From Terriglobales bacterium (GTDB taxonomy: Bacteria; Acidobacteriota; Terriglobia; Terriglobales; Acidobacteriaceae), in NCBI GenBank assembly GCA_025462725.1, contig JAOAPE010000008.1:124001-188000 (forward strand): a stretch of DNA of 64,000 bases, in the 5' to 3' direction. The notes below the pieces were generated by a model. It did not search any database. It was not told the DNA's origin and was given only the letters and a program-made list of their open reading frames with translations. Below, one piece after another: positions 26,016 through 35,491 of this stretch. Every line of letters starts with the position of its first letter. Within the stretch, counting starts at the first letter, position 1. A program made the position numbers and the translations under genes.

Positions 26016-27926
26016 ATGCTGCATCACAGCAATTTATCGATTATGTCGCCAAATGTTGCCGTACAAACCCCAACAGACCGGGCAGCGTTTGTACCCGCTG
26101 CCATTTCGGTCCAGGCAAACACGAGGTCCCAATCACTCGCCGTCGCAGATCGGGATTTGGAAATGAATTTCAAAGAGTTAGAAGATGCTTCAAACGCAAT
26201 TGCGGCACGTTTAGAGACCCTGGGTGTGACCAAAGACGTGGTGGTCGGGCTTTATCTGCCGCGGTCACTCGGAACGATAGTCGCAGCATTAGGAATCATG
26301 AAAGCGGGTGGAGCCTATCTCCCGATTGATCCCTCGTCACCTGCTTCTAGAGTCAAATTCGAGTTTAACGATGCCGGAGTTGGGATCGTCATCACAAATC
26401 AAAAGCTCGCCAGCAAGCTTCCTTCTGGGAATTGGAGCGTGACCTCAATAGATGATCGGGGCCGCATAGCAGATGAAGTAGAAGGAAACCGATTGCGCTC
26501 TAATCCTGCGGAGAGTGGCCACCTCGCATATGTGATCTACACCTCAGGTTCTACCGGAACACCAAAGGGAGTTGAGATCACCCATGGTGCACTTGAGAAC
26601 CTGATTCGCTGGCATAACGAAAACTTCAATGTGACACAAAACGACCGCGCGACGCATCAAGCGAGTCCAGGCTTCGACGCGGCGGTCTGGGAGGTGTGGC
26701 CTTATTTAGTCGCTGGTGCATCGGTCCTGATTACTGACGATGAGACTCGAACCGATCCAGAGTTGTTTCGCAACTGGTTGGTGGAATCGGCGACGACAAT
26801 AACTTTCGCACCTACACCCATGGCGGAACGGCTGATCCAATTGCAATGGCCCGCCAACGCTAAGTTGCACACGCTGCTCACCGGCTCTGACACGTTGCGC
26901 AGATACCCGCACAAAGATTTACCTTTCAAACTTGTCAATAACTATGGCCCGACTGAATGTACGGTTGTGACCACTTCGGGCGATGTCCCTTCTGGGCAGT
27001 CTGTTAATAGACTGCCCAGCATTGGAAGGCCCATCACAAACATGCAGGTCTTCATCTTGGACGAGCAGCTACGCCATGTGCCCACCGGTGTCACCGGCAA
27101 CATTTATATTGGCGGCGTTGGTCTAGCCCGAGGGTACAGAAATCGCCCTGACCTTACCTCTGAACGATTCATTTCCAATCCGTTCTCAAATGACCCAAGT
27201 GCTCGTTTGTATAAGACGGGGGACCTAGGCAGTTTCTCGCATGATGGCAACATCCATTTCGTCGGGCGTTCAGACAATCAGGCTAAAATCCGCGGTTACC
27301 GCGTCGAACCAGACGAAGTAGCCGCAGCGCTTGATCGTTATCCAGGCGTTGATGCGAGTGTCGTCATCACTCGGGATAAGGGTGATGAAAATGAGTTGGT
27401 GGCTTATGTCGTTGCCGCAAAAAAGGATGAGGAACCAACTGAAAAGCTCTTAAGGGAATTTCTTCTTGAGAGCTTGCCCGAATACATGGTGCCCGCCGCC
27501 TTTTATCGTCTGGAAAAGATTCCACTAAACTCCAGCGGCAAGATAGACCGCATCGCCCTTTCTTCTTTGCAAGATCAGGAAGTGCTCCGACGCGACGATC
27601 ACGTTGCTCCGCGCTCTCCAGTTGAGGAGAGACTGGCAGCCATGCTCTCCACTCTGTTGCGTGTCGACAAGATCAGCGTGACTGACAACTTCTTCCTGCT
27701 CGGGGGAAACTCGTTGTTGGGTGCGCAAGTGATTGCTCGAGTGCGTGATGCGTTCGGCGTTGAACTTTCATTGCTCAGTCTCTTTGAACACCCCACGATC
27801 CAAGAACTTTCCAGTGAGGTCGAGGGTCTACTCCTTGCGAAGCTTCAGGAAATGTCGGAAGAAGAAGCTGTGCAACTGCTCAATCCCGCAGTGCCGCAAA
27901 AGCTCTCGCAATCTTCGCCTAAATAG
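26016..27926 (+). CDS. Nonribosomal peptide synthetase module: adenylation plus carrier domain
   Basis: A 636-residue protein; AGGA lies before the ATG. The adenylation domain (about 30-515) has YTSGSTGTPKG (A3), NNYGPTE (A5), YKTGDLG (A7), RGYRVEPDEV (A8) and NSSGKIDR (A10). The carrier domain (about 535-610) has LLGGNSLLGAQ, with the serine that receives phosphopantetheine. Aligning by eye to the gramicidin synthetase pocket gives the code D-A-W-T-L-G-N-V-V-K, one position from the leucine code DAWFLGNVVK. It therefore probably loads leucine or a similar hydrophobic residue. It is the only adenylation domain in the cluster, so it may serve both carrier domains. The PPTase at 38088 could activate it. 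Confidence 0.93.
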   Translation: MLHHSNLSIMSPNVAVQTPTDRAAFVPAAISVQANTRSQSLAVADRDLEMNFKELEDASNAIAARLETLGVTKDVVVGLYLPRSLGTIVAALGIMKAGGAYLPIDPSSPASRVKFEFNDAGVGIVITNQKLASKLPSGNWSVTSIDDRGRIADEVEGNRLRSNPAESGHLAYVIYTSGSTGTPKGVEITHGALENLIRWHNENFNVTQNDRATHQASPGFDAAVWEVWPYLVAGASVLITDDETRTDPELFRNWLVESATTITFAPTPMAERLIQLQWPANAKLHTLLTGSDTLRRYPHKDLPFKLVNNYGPTECTVVTTSGDVPSGQSVNRLPSIGRPITNMQVFILDEQLRHVPTGVTGNIYIGGVGLARGYRNRPDLTSERFISNPFSNDPSARLYKTGDLGSFSHDGNIHFVGRSDNQAKIRGYRVEPDEVAAALDRYPGVDASVVITRDKGDENELVAYVVAAKKDEEPTEKLLREFLLESLPEYMVPAAFYRLEKIPLNSSGKIDRIALSSLQDQEVLRRDDHVAPRSPVEERLAAMLSTLLRVDKISVTDNFFLLGGNSLLGAQVIARVRDAFGVELSLLSLFEHPTIQELSSEVEGLLLAKLQEMSEEEAVQLLNPAVPQKLSQSSPK

Positions 27927-27941
27927 TAGCGAGCCCTCCCC

Positions 27942-29405
27942 ATGTCACGAGCCGCAGGTCTATCACAAACGAAGCGCCAACTCCTTGAGGAGTATCTGAA
28001 AGGGAAAGTCTCGGAGAATGCCCCTCCTTTATCTGCGATATCGCCCAGGATACCCGGGGCGCGAGCGCCACTCTCATTCGCGCAAAAAAGGATGTGGTCG
28101 CAATCTAATAGCCTCCCTACTCCGACGCTCTACAACGAGTCCATCACACTGCGACGACATGGCCCGCTTGATATGCGCGCTTTGGAAAGGGCACTGCTGG
28201 CCGTCATTGAAAGACATGAGATTTGGCGCACTACATATGACGTGGTCGCAGGCGAGCTGTTGCAGCTGGTTCAACCCCTCCCAAATTCTTTTCCGATGTC
28301 GCTGGTAGACCTCAGTGGGCTAGCTGCCGATGATCGGGAGGAAGAGATAAGAAGATTGGGCAATGAGCAAGCTCGCATGCAATTCGACTTAGAGCAAGGT
28401 CCACTGCTTCGAGCTGTGGTGGTCAAGGAAGGGGAAGAAGAATTCAGGATCCTGGCTACTGCCCATTTAAGTATTGTGGATGGTGTTTCTGTATACCAAA
28501 TCCTCCCAACAGAGATTGCAGAGTTGTACGCCGCCTGTTCTCAAGGCAAGACCATCGAGCTGCCGGAATTGCGCGCGCAGTTTTCAGACTACGCACTTTG
28601 GCAACAGCACTGGTTGAACTCCGTCGCCGCAGATGCGCAGCGGAAGTATTGGCGTGCACGGCTCTCTGGAGAGCTTCCCCGGTTAAACTGGCCTATCCGT
28701 CTCGACCAAAATAGCAGGCGCTCCATCCAGGGTTCGTTCAAGTCATTCACACTTTCGAGCGATCTCTATCGAGCTATGCTGGAGTTCTGCCGGCGCGAGG
28801 GGATCACGATGTTCGCGCTCTTGCATCTCGCGGTCGCGTTGCTACTGCAGACCTACTCCGGGCAAGACCAAATAATTCTGGGCACATTTTCACCCGCTGG
28901 CCGAAAGCGGCCGGAACTGCAAGGGACGATGGGGCACTTTCTCAATCCTGTGGCACTACGGACGCGGTTGTCTTCTGCTGCCACTCTTCGAAAGCTGCTG
29001 CAGCAATCGCAACGCACCATCTCAGAAGCGATTGCAAACGATGACTTACCTTTTGAGCTAGTGGTTCGAGAAGTAGATCCGGAGTCAACCACGGATCATC
29101 CATTGTTCAACGTAGGCATTTCACTTCAACCTCCCGTTTCAGAGGTTCACTCCCAGTGGTCAGTGACGTCGATGGACGCCGACAATGGCGGCACCTTTTG
29201 GGACCTCTACCTTGCCTTCATCGAGCAACCGGATGTTCTCTCACTCCGAGCGCAATTCAGCACTGATCTGTTTGAACCAAGCGCTATTGCTCAACTTGTA
29301 ACAGACTTGCAAACCTTGCTATCAGCGGCACTGCAGAATCCTGAATCATGTAGCTCGGCGATATGCGCGCAAGCCGGTCTACATAAAGCTACGCAAGCAA
29401 AGTAA
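27942..29405 (+). CDS. Stand-alone condensation-like domain with altered active site
   Basis: A 487-residue protein starting 15 bp after the A-T gene. The condensation fold is visible from LSFAQKRMWSQS (C1, about residue 47) through HEIWRTTYD (C2), to GHFLNPVALRTRL (C5 region) and DLPFELVVREV (C6-C7). The catalytic motif HHxxxDG reads HLSIVDG (about residue 176): the second histidine, normally essential for amide formation, is leucine, while the aspartate and glycine remain. It may be catalytically dead, structural, or act as an unusual acyltransferase. An N-terminal extension of about 35 residues precedes the domain and could dock to a partner. Confidence 0.88.
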   Translation: MSRAAGLSQTKRQLLEEYLKGKVSENAPPLSAISPRIPGARAPLSFAQKRMWSQSNSLPTPTLYNESITLRRHGPLDMRALERALLAVIERHEIWRTTYDVVAGELLQLVQPLPNSFPMSLVDLSGLAADDREEEIRRLGNEQARMQFDLEQGPLLRAVVVKEGEEEFRILATAHLSIVDGVSVYQILPTEIAELYAACSQGKTIELPELRAQFSDYALWQQHWLNSVAADAQRKYWRARLSGELPRLNWPIRLDQNSRRSIQGSFKSFTLSSDLYRAMLEFCRREGITMFALLHLAVALLLQTYSGQDQIILGTFSPAGRKRPELQGTMGHFLNPVALRTRLSSAATLRKLLQQSQRTISEAIANDDLPFELVVREVDPESTTDHPLFNVGISLQPPVSEVHSQWSVTSMDADNGGTFWDLYLAFIEQPDVLSLRAQFSTDLFEPSAIAQLVTDLQTLLSAALQNPESCSSAICAQAGLHKATQAK

Positions 29406-29411
29406 AACGCA

Positions 29412-31985
29412 ATGTGCCATAACACCTGCGACAATTCTCAACTGACAGCTCACAAGTCTGGCGTGATAACACAACCTCCCCAAGCCGTCGCAACTTCCAG
29501 TGACTTCCGTGTTGGAAAATCGTTTACCCCGCCGACTTGGTATTACGAGCTGGCGAAATGGGTTCAAGATCCTTCGACCCCGTCCAACGTGGCGCATAAC
29601 TATTCACTCCCACTGAGGATTCGAGGAAATCTCGACCTAGCTGCGCTGGAAGGGAGCATCGTCGAACTGCTAAACCGCCACAGCGTACTGCGATCCTCTT
29701 TTGCGATATCCCACGACGGCAGCCTCCAGCAATTGATCACAGCTCCTCTACAAAGTTTCTCCCTTGAGCTCATTGACCTCTCGGATCTGAGAGAGGCTGA
29801 AAGAGAAAACAAGGCACGTAAGGTCATTGTTGAAGATGCTCAAAGAGCATTCGATCTTAAGCAACCACCGAATCTTCGCGCAGCAGTGCTTCGCTTGGCC
29901 GATGATGACCACCTGCTCCTGCTCACGACTCATCACTGCGTTTGTGACGATTGGTCCACCGGAATTCTTGTTCGCGACCTGTTGGCTCTCTACTCGTCCG
30001 CAGTGACGGCGCAAGCGCCGGCATTGCCAGCGTTGGACTATAAGTATGGACAATTTGTCCAGTGGCTCAACCAAAAGCTTTCGCCCGAAATGCAAGTGCA
30101 CCTGAATTATTGGGATGAATTAATCCCAGCTGATAACGACTTCCATCACGTCGTTCCGGACCATGAGCGAGCCAATCCGCGCACCTTTAAAGGAGCCCAC
30201 GAAAAGCTGGTCCTTCCGTCATCCCTGGTCAGCACGATCACCAAGTTGAGTCAGGCCGAAAGGGTTAGCCAATTCATGTTCCTGCTCGCGGCGTTGAAAT
30301 GCACGTTGCATGCCTACTCAAGAGAACGGATGATCGGGGTGGGAACTTGCGTCGCAAACCGGCCCCTGCTTGAACTTGAGCAAGTGGTCGGTCCTTTTGC
30401 GAATGTGGTGGTCTTGCAAACAGAGATCTCCCCGGATCTGCAATTCAGGGAGGTGCTACGGCGCATTAGACAATCCACACTCAGTGCGTACTCGCACCAA
30501 ATTATTCCATTCGGATCGTTAGTACGGCGTCACCAAGCAGACGTTGATCCATGCCGGAACCCGTTATTTCAGGTGTTGTTTGTCTTCTTAAATGCTTCTA
30601 GCGAGACTTGGCATGCAGAAGGCTTGTCCGTTACACCGTATAAATTCGATACAGGAACAGCGCGATACGAACTCAACTTTTGGGTCAAGATGCGGGAAGA
30701 ACTCGAGTTTAATTTGCAGTACAACTCCGACTTGTTCGATAGGTCTTCGGCATCTCGTCTCTTACAAGATTACCGACAGGTTCTCGAAGCTGTGTGTGCC
30801 AACCCAGAGCTTCGCGTTGGCGAAATCAATTTGGATCGGAAAACACCTCGGCTTAGGCAAGTTGCGGAGCCAAACAACATTGCGGGGACTCGTTCGGCAG
30901 CAAACGCTAAACCCCAAGGAGAGCTGCAACGCAAGTTGCTCGCAGCATGGGAGTCGGCCCTTAATAGAAGGCCAATTTCCGTGAACGACGACTTCTTTGA
31001 GCTGGGCGGCGACTCCCTCACAGCCGTGCGTCTGTGCGCCCAGATGGGAAATGAAATCGGCAGGGACATTCCTGCTGGAATTCTCTTCGAAGCCCCTACT
31101 GTCGCTGCTTTGGTAGAGGTTCTCACTAACGGGAGTTCACAAGATAAGTGTCTGGTGACGCTTCAAGCTGGTACCAGTACGCAAACGCCACTCTTCTGCA
31201 TCCCCGGTCAGACAGGAAGCGTGATGATGTACCGAAGCTTGGCAAAATGTTTGGGCGCGGATCAGCCAGTCTTCGGATTGCAACCGAAGGGGCTCGACGG
31301 CAGCGCCCCCCCCTACCGCCGCATAGAGGATATGGCTGCCAATTTCATCCGCTCCATGAAATCAGTTCAACCACGTGGACCGTATTGCCTCGCCGGCTTT
31401 TGCATGGGCGGAACCGTCGCGTTTGAGATTGCACAACAGTTGCAATCGTCAGGTGAATCTGTAGTGCTTTTAGCACTGATCGAAACTTACGATTGGCGAT
31501 TTCTGAATGAAATGTCCCGTTTCGACGAACTCTATTTCCGTGTTCAGCAGTGGCTCTTCAGTTGGCGTCCAGGTGGCATACGCCACAAAGAGCTGCGAGG
31601 ACGTCGCGATTTGAAATCCCTGATTGCTGTTGGAATGCCCGGTCGGGGGACATCCTTGCGGGCCAACTCCGATTTTTGGCAAAAGCCCGCGGCAGATTTG
31701 GTTTCAGAGGGCAACGAGCAGGCCGCTATGTCCTATGTGCCAAGAGAATATATCGGACCCATTTTGTTTGTGCGCCCGGAGAAAGACTACGCTCGGCATG
31801 TCAGACCGAAGATGAGTTTGAAAGCATTTGCGCTAAGCGCAGTGGAGGAATTCATTGTCCCAGGTTATCCATCAGAGATGCTGGAAGAGCCACACGCGCA
31901 TACACTCGCTGAAAAGTTTAGGGCTCACCTGAACGAAGCTTTTCAGTCTGTAAGTCAGCAGATGAATTCATGTCTTCGAAGCTAG
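29412..31985 (+). CDS. Nonribosomal peptide synthetase: condensation, carrier and thioesterase domains
   Basis: An 857-residue protein with C (about 35-475), T (about 500-570) and TE (about 590-850) and no adenylation domain. The condensation motif is HHCVCDDWS, keeping the catalytic second histidine but with aspartate for the last glycine of HHxxxDG. The carrier site is LGGDSLTA. The thioesterase nucleophile elbow is GFCMGG, so cysteine replaces the usual serine; HAHTLAEKF near the end supplies a candidate histidine. The carrier must be loaded in trans, presumably by the A-T protein at 26016. It would release a short product by hydrolysis, cyclisation or transfer to another acceptor. The next gene overlaps by 16 bp. 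Confidence 0.92.
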   Translation: MCHNTCDNSQLTAHKSGVITQPPQAVATSSDFRVGKSFTPPTWYYELAKWVQDPSTPSNVAHNYSLPLRIRGNLDLAALEGSIVELLNRHSVLRSSFAISHDGSLQQLITAPLQSFSLELIDLSDLREAERENKARKVIVEDAQRAFDLKQPPNLRAAVLRLADDDHLLLLTTHHCVCDDWSTGILVRDLLALYSSAVTAQAPALPALDYKYGQFVQWLNQKLSPEMQVHLNYWDELIPADNDFHHVVPDHERANPRTFKGAHEKLVLPSSLVSTITKLSQAERVSQFMFLLAALKCTLHAYSRERMIGVGTCVANRPLLELEQVVGPFANVVVLQTEISPDLQFREVLRRIRQSTLSAYSHQIIPFGSLVRRHQADVDPCRNPLFQVLFVFLNASSETWHAEGLSVTPYKFDTGTARYELNFWVKMREELEFNLQYNSDLFDRSSASRLLQDYRQVLEAVCANPELRVGEINLDRKTPRLRQVAEPNNIAGTRSAANAKPQGELQRKLLAAWESALNRRPISVNDDFFELGGDSLTAVRLCAQMGNEIGRDIPAGILFEAPTVAALVEVLTNGSSQDKCLVTLQAGTSTQTPLFCIPGQTGSVMMYRSLAKCLGADQPVFGLQPKGLDGSAPPYRRIEDMAANFIRSMKSVQPRGPYCLAGFCMGGTVAFEIAQQLQSSGESVVLLALIETYDWRFLNEMSRFDELYFRVQQWLFSWRPGGIRHKELRGRRDLKSLIAVGMPGRGTSLRANSDFWQKPAADLVSEGNEQAAMSYVPREYIGPILFVRPEKDYARHVRPKMSLKAFALSAVEEFIVPGYPSEMLEEPHAHTLAEKFRAHLNEAFQSVSQQMNSCLRS

Positions 31986-33139
31986 GGATGCTCGCGCTCT
32001 GGTGCGCATTGTCTACGTTTGCCATCGCAAACGACTATTATGTCTCCCCGGTAGGCAAAGACACTAGCACTGGTAATCGCTCAAGCTCCTCGGTGAAGAC
32101 GATCTCCCACGCCGCATCTTTGGCACATTACGGAGACACCATTCACGTAGCTCCGGGAACATATTTTGAAAACGTCGTTTCCAACGCTACTGGCATATCC
32201 TTCGCGCGAATCGTGTTCGTCTCTGACACGAAGTGGGCGGCAAAAATCATCGGCTCAGGGTGCAAGGCGTTCGCTCCTACGTACAACTGCGATTCTCATT
32301 TCAATGCTGTCTGGCATAACAAAGGTGATTTCGTTGATATCGTTGGATTCGACATTTCCGGCGACGGTCACATTGGCATCCAGAACGATGGCTCCGACGT
32401 TAATGAAGTGGAGAATCATGTTCACGGCATTGCTGGCCCGGGGGCTTGCATCGGATACACCGGGGGAATCGCTGGGATCGACAATACTAATGCCAATCGA
32501 AATCCCGCTTCGCTAAAAAACAACAATGTCTTGCGAAATTGGATACACGACATCGGCTGGGACGGGAAGCATTTCTGCGGTGGCGGAGGCCACGGTATCT
32601 ACCAAGCGAGTCCCGGTGGCAAGGTACAGAACAATCTGGTCTACAAGGGTTCGGGGCAAGGCATAACCATGTGGCACCACGCTACCAACATAGTCATTAC
32701 TAACAACACAATATTCCAGTTCAATACGGGAATCATTCTCGGGGCAGATCCCGCAACGGGTGCATCTGCAGATAATTGCATTGTCAGCAACAACATAATT
32801 CGGAACGTGGTAGAAGACGCTGTCCACGAAACTGGAACTGTTGGTATGCACAACACCATTTCAAACAACCTGACTTATGAAAATGGCGGAAAGGACTATC
32901 AGCTGGGTAATGGGCACAGAGTTCTGAATTCCGTGAATGCCAATCCATTGTTTACGGATTGGAAAGTATCTGGGACCGGGGATTACCATCTCACCGCTGG
33001 AAGTCCGGCCATTGATTCCGGTGCGGTAGAAAATGCTCCGCTTGATGATTTCGATGGTGTTGCTCGACCTGAAGGAAAGGCCTTTGACCGCGGGGCCTAT
33101 GAGTTTGTGAGAAAAAGCACTAAAGCAGGACGTCAGTAA
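31970..33139 (+). CDS. Secreted right-handed beta-helix repeat protein
   Basis: 389 residues with a signal peptide (MLALWCALSTFAIA, cleavage near residue 20), then YYVSPVGKDTSTG, a DUF1565-like opening, and HVAPGTYFENVV. Parallel beta-helix coils rich in N-N and I-x-N repeats fill residues 60-330, for example IVITNNTIFQFNTGIILG. The C-terminus AFDRGAYEF is typical of choice-of-anchor Q proteins. Such proteins bind or cleave polysaccharides (lyase or epimerase folds), but no catalytic residues can be assigned. It is paralogous to the larger protein at 33194 on the opposite strand. Confidence 0.85.
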   Translation: MSSKLGMLALWCALSTFAIANDYYVSPVGKDTSTGNRSSSSVKTISHAASLAHYGDTIHVAPGTYFENVVSNATGISFARIVFVSDTKWAAKIIGSGCKAFAPTYNCDSHFNAVWHNKGDFVDIVGFDISGDGHIGIQNDGSDVNEVENHVHGIAGPGACIGYTGGIAGIDNTNANRNPASLKNNNVLRNWIHDIGWDGKHFCGGGGHGIYQASPGGKVQNNLVYKGSGQGITMWHHATNIVITNNTIFQFNTGIILGADPATGASADNCIVSNNIIRNVVEDAVHETGTVGMHNTISNNLTYENGGKDYQLGNGHRVLNSVNANPLFTDWKVSGTGDYHLTAGSPAIDSGAVENAPLDDFDGVARPEGKAFDRGAYEFVRKSTKAGRQ

Positions 33140-33144
33140 AAATG

Positions 33145-33177
33145 CGATGCGCTGCCCGGATCACGGACAGCGCATCG
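33145..33177. terminator. Hairpin between convergent genes, likely bidirectional terminator
   Basis: A perfect 10-bp stem, CGATGCGCTG (33145-33154) and CAGCGCATCG (33168-33177), with a 13-base loop. It lies between the ends of the two convergent beta-helix genes. No long T-run follows on either strand, so termination efficiency is uncertain. Confidence 0.6.
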
Positions 33178-33193
33178 AATCGCGAGCAACTGT

Positions 33194-35209
33194 TTATTGC
33201 CAGGGCCACAAAGCCGGAGAAGAACCAACTTCAAAGGCGCCGATGTCTGGTGTTGACCGTGCGCTGCCATCGAAGTCCCGACTTGGAGCATTTGTGAGTG
33301 TTCCTGCATTTGCAGCAGGTCCACCGGCCTGTATGTGATAGTCGCCTGTTTGTGTGCCTGTGTAGTTGATGAACAACCCGCTGTTCGTTCCCGTGGTGAT
33401 TGAATTGGTTGGGCTGCTCACGGCCATGGAGTAACCTCCGCCGGTGTTTCCGAACGTGATGTTATTCGAATACACGTTATGGCTTCCGATGTGCCCGCTA
33501 GGATAGCTAGTCTCCTTGATACCGGGGCTCGTAGAGGTTACGCCGTTATTGATGGAAATGTTGTTCTTAACGATCGTGTAGTCATCGGTGACGGTTCCAT
33601 CAGAACTGATGATTATCCCGGCATAGCCGTTGTTGAATGTTGTGTTGTTGACCACGATTTCATTGGTTGTGTGGCCGTAGACGTGGATGCCAAAACCAGC
33701 GTTGTGAAAGACGATATTGTTCGTCATCGTATTATTGTTCGTCCCCGCATAGATTCCGTGCGACTGGTTACAAGCCTGCGGAAAGGGCACATTGTTGGTA
33801 GAGATGTTGTAGATATAGTTGCCATCCACAAGATTGCTTCCCACATTTGTAGTGGCAGCGAGCGACCCTGTGCCCAGATATATTCCAGCGCCTGCAAAGC
33901 AGGATATTGTGGATCCCGCGCTAGGAACGTCGTGGACTCGGTTACCTATGATCTTTGAATCGTGAGCATAGGTGGCGATGCCGATTCTGCTGGCAGTATT
34001 TCCAGTCACGTCAAACCCTACAATGTCAGTGTAGTTGCCGTTATGAGTAGTGGAGTTAACCCCAAGCTGGAAAGCATTGTTTCCTCCGCTGCCCACGATC
34101 TTGGCTCCCCAGCGCACATCAGAGATGTAGCGGATTCTCGCGGTCGCAGTGCCGTTTGCCTGACTCACGATGTCTCCGGAATAAGTTCCGGGCGCCACGT
34201 GAATCGTCCAGCCAGCTTGCGCCAGACTCGCTGCATGTCGAATGGTCGCCCAAGGACGGCAAGCTGAGCCATCGTTCGAATCGGAGCCGTTCGTGGCCAC
34301 GTAGAAGTTGCCACTTGTCCCCGCGGGTGCGTTGCCAGCGAACGTAACACTTGAGTTTGAGGAAGCGCTAGAGTCGTACGCGCTGCGAGCGGTTACGGTT
34401 GCAGCGCTGACTGACGGACACGCCGGCGCAACGTACAGTCCGGATGACGAAATCATGCCCAAAGTGGCATTTCCGCCCGTGACGCCGCCCACCTGCCAGA
34501 TGATGCCCATATTGCTGGTTCCGGAAACGGTTGCGGTGAATTGTTTTGATTGCCCCCCTTGTATGGAAACTGACGTCGGGGAGATTGCAACACCAACTGA
34601 CGTTGCGGTCGGAAGAATGCTGACGTTAGCGCTTGCTGACTTCGTGGAATCAGCCATGCTTCTCGCGCTCACGGTAACCGAACCTGAAGGCACTATTGAA
34701 GGTGCGGTGTAAAGCCCCATTGCAGAGATTGTTCCCACTGTTGAATTGCCACCCTGTGACCCGTTTACAAGCCATGCCACAGAGGTGTTTGTTGTGCCGC
34801 TGACTGATGCTGTGAATTGTGCAGAAGCTTGCGTCTGAAGGACTGCAGTACTGGGAGAAATAGAAACTGATACCGCTGAAGTGCTCAACTTCACATTCAA
34901 AGTCAAAGTGGTAGATGCATAGTTGCCAACATTGTTCCACGCACGCACGATCACTTGGTGTGTGCCCGCTGACATTGCAATACTAGGTGCGATGTTTTGT
35001 GTTGCTCCTGTCTTCCAAACTCCAACACCATCCACGTAGATCCACCAACCGGTTATGGAATGGCTTGAGGTTGCATGTGCGTTGATTGTTACCGGGGATG
35101 AGACGGTACTTCCGGAAAGAGGGCTTGTGACTTGCACGGTGATGGCGTATGAGAACATCGAAAAACAGAATACGAATATGACTGCAGCTAACAAATTATG
35201 TTGTTTCAA
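33194..35209 (-). CDS. Secreted Ig-like domain and beta-helix repeat protein
   Basis: 671 residues on the minus strand with an N-terminal signal peptide (LLAAVIFVFCFSMFSYA). An Ig-like domain (about 25-110) is followed by two similar Big-type repeats (starting VSVSISPSTAVLQTQASAQF and VGVAISPTSVSIQGGQSKQF), then a parallel beta-helix domain from FYVATNGSDSNDG (about residue 300) to DIGAFEVGS. The beta-helix part closely resembles the protein at 31970 (shared HAASLA, TIHVAPGTY, AKI-GSG). Probably surface exposed and polymer-binding. It is the only minus-strand gene inside the polysaccharide locus and so has its own promoter. Confidence 0.87.
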   Translation of the reverse strand: MKQHNLLAAVIFVFCFSMFSYAITVQVTSPLSGSTVSSPVTINAHATSSHSITGWWIYVDGVGVWKTGATQNIAPSIAMSAGTHQVIVRAWNNVGNYASTTLTLNVKLSTSAVSVSISPSTAVLQTQASAQFTASVSGTTNTSVAWLVNGSQGGNSTVGTISAMGLYTAPSIVPSGSVTVSARSMADSTKSASANVSILPTATSVGVAISPTSVSIQGGQSKQFTATVSGTSNMGIIWQVGGVTGGNATLGMISSSGLYVAPACPSVSAATVTARSAYDSSASSNSSVTFAGNAPAGTSGNFYVATNGSDSNDGSACRPWATIRHAASLAQAGWTIHVAPGTYSGDIVSQANGTATARIRYISDVRWGAKIVGSGGNNAFQLGVNSTTHNGNYTDIVGFDVTGNTASRIGIATYAHDSKIIGNRVHDVPSAGSTISCFAGAGIYLGTGSLAATTNVGSNLVDGNYIYNISTNNVPFPQACNQSHGIYAGTNNNTMTNNIVFHNAGFGIHVYGHTTNEIVVNNTTFNNGYAGIIISSDGTVTDDYTIVKNNISINNGVTSTSPGIKETSYPSGHIGSHNVYSNNITFGNTGGGYSMAVSSPTNSITTGTNSGLFINYTGTQTGDYHIQAGGPAANAGTLTNAPSRDFDGSARSTPDIGAFEVGSSPALWPWQ

Positions 35210-35491
35210 AATTACTCCTGTGGTCTGTTTTGGTGAGTGGCACGCAACAATGCGAACGAAGTCCGTGCTTGGTAGGGCGATCTAGAACCGCAACAGATCA
35301 GAGCCTGTAAGCGGCGCCCGAATGACGATCTATCTGTTCAGACGTTACTGGCGCCAGCAGTTCGCACCTATCCGCGAAATACCTCAAAGGTGCAGGAGTT
35401 ATCACGTAGTGCAGTGATCGCAAGTTTGTAGCGGGTTAAGCTGATTCACTCACCGGCTGGGAAACACGTAACAGAGCGATTGAAGGCATGT
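35210..35491. promoter_or_regulatory. Divergent intergenic region
   Basis: About 280 bp between the minus-strand beta-helix gene and the plus-strand metallo-beta-lactamase-fold gene, so it must hold two promoters. A 10-bp palindrome CTGGCGCCAG lies at 35348-35357 and may be an operator. I could not assign -35/-10 elements with confidence. Confidence 0.4.

Noticed and set aside
35480-35491. TTG start for the MBL-fold gene
   Set aside because: The ATG at 35492 has better ribosome-binding-site spacing and begins right at the conserved domain.
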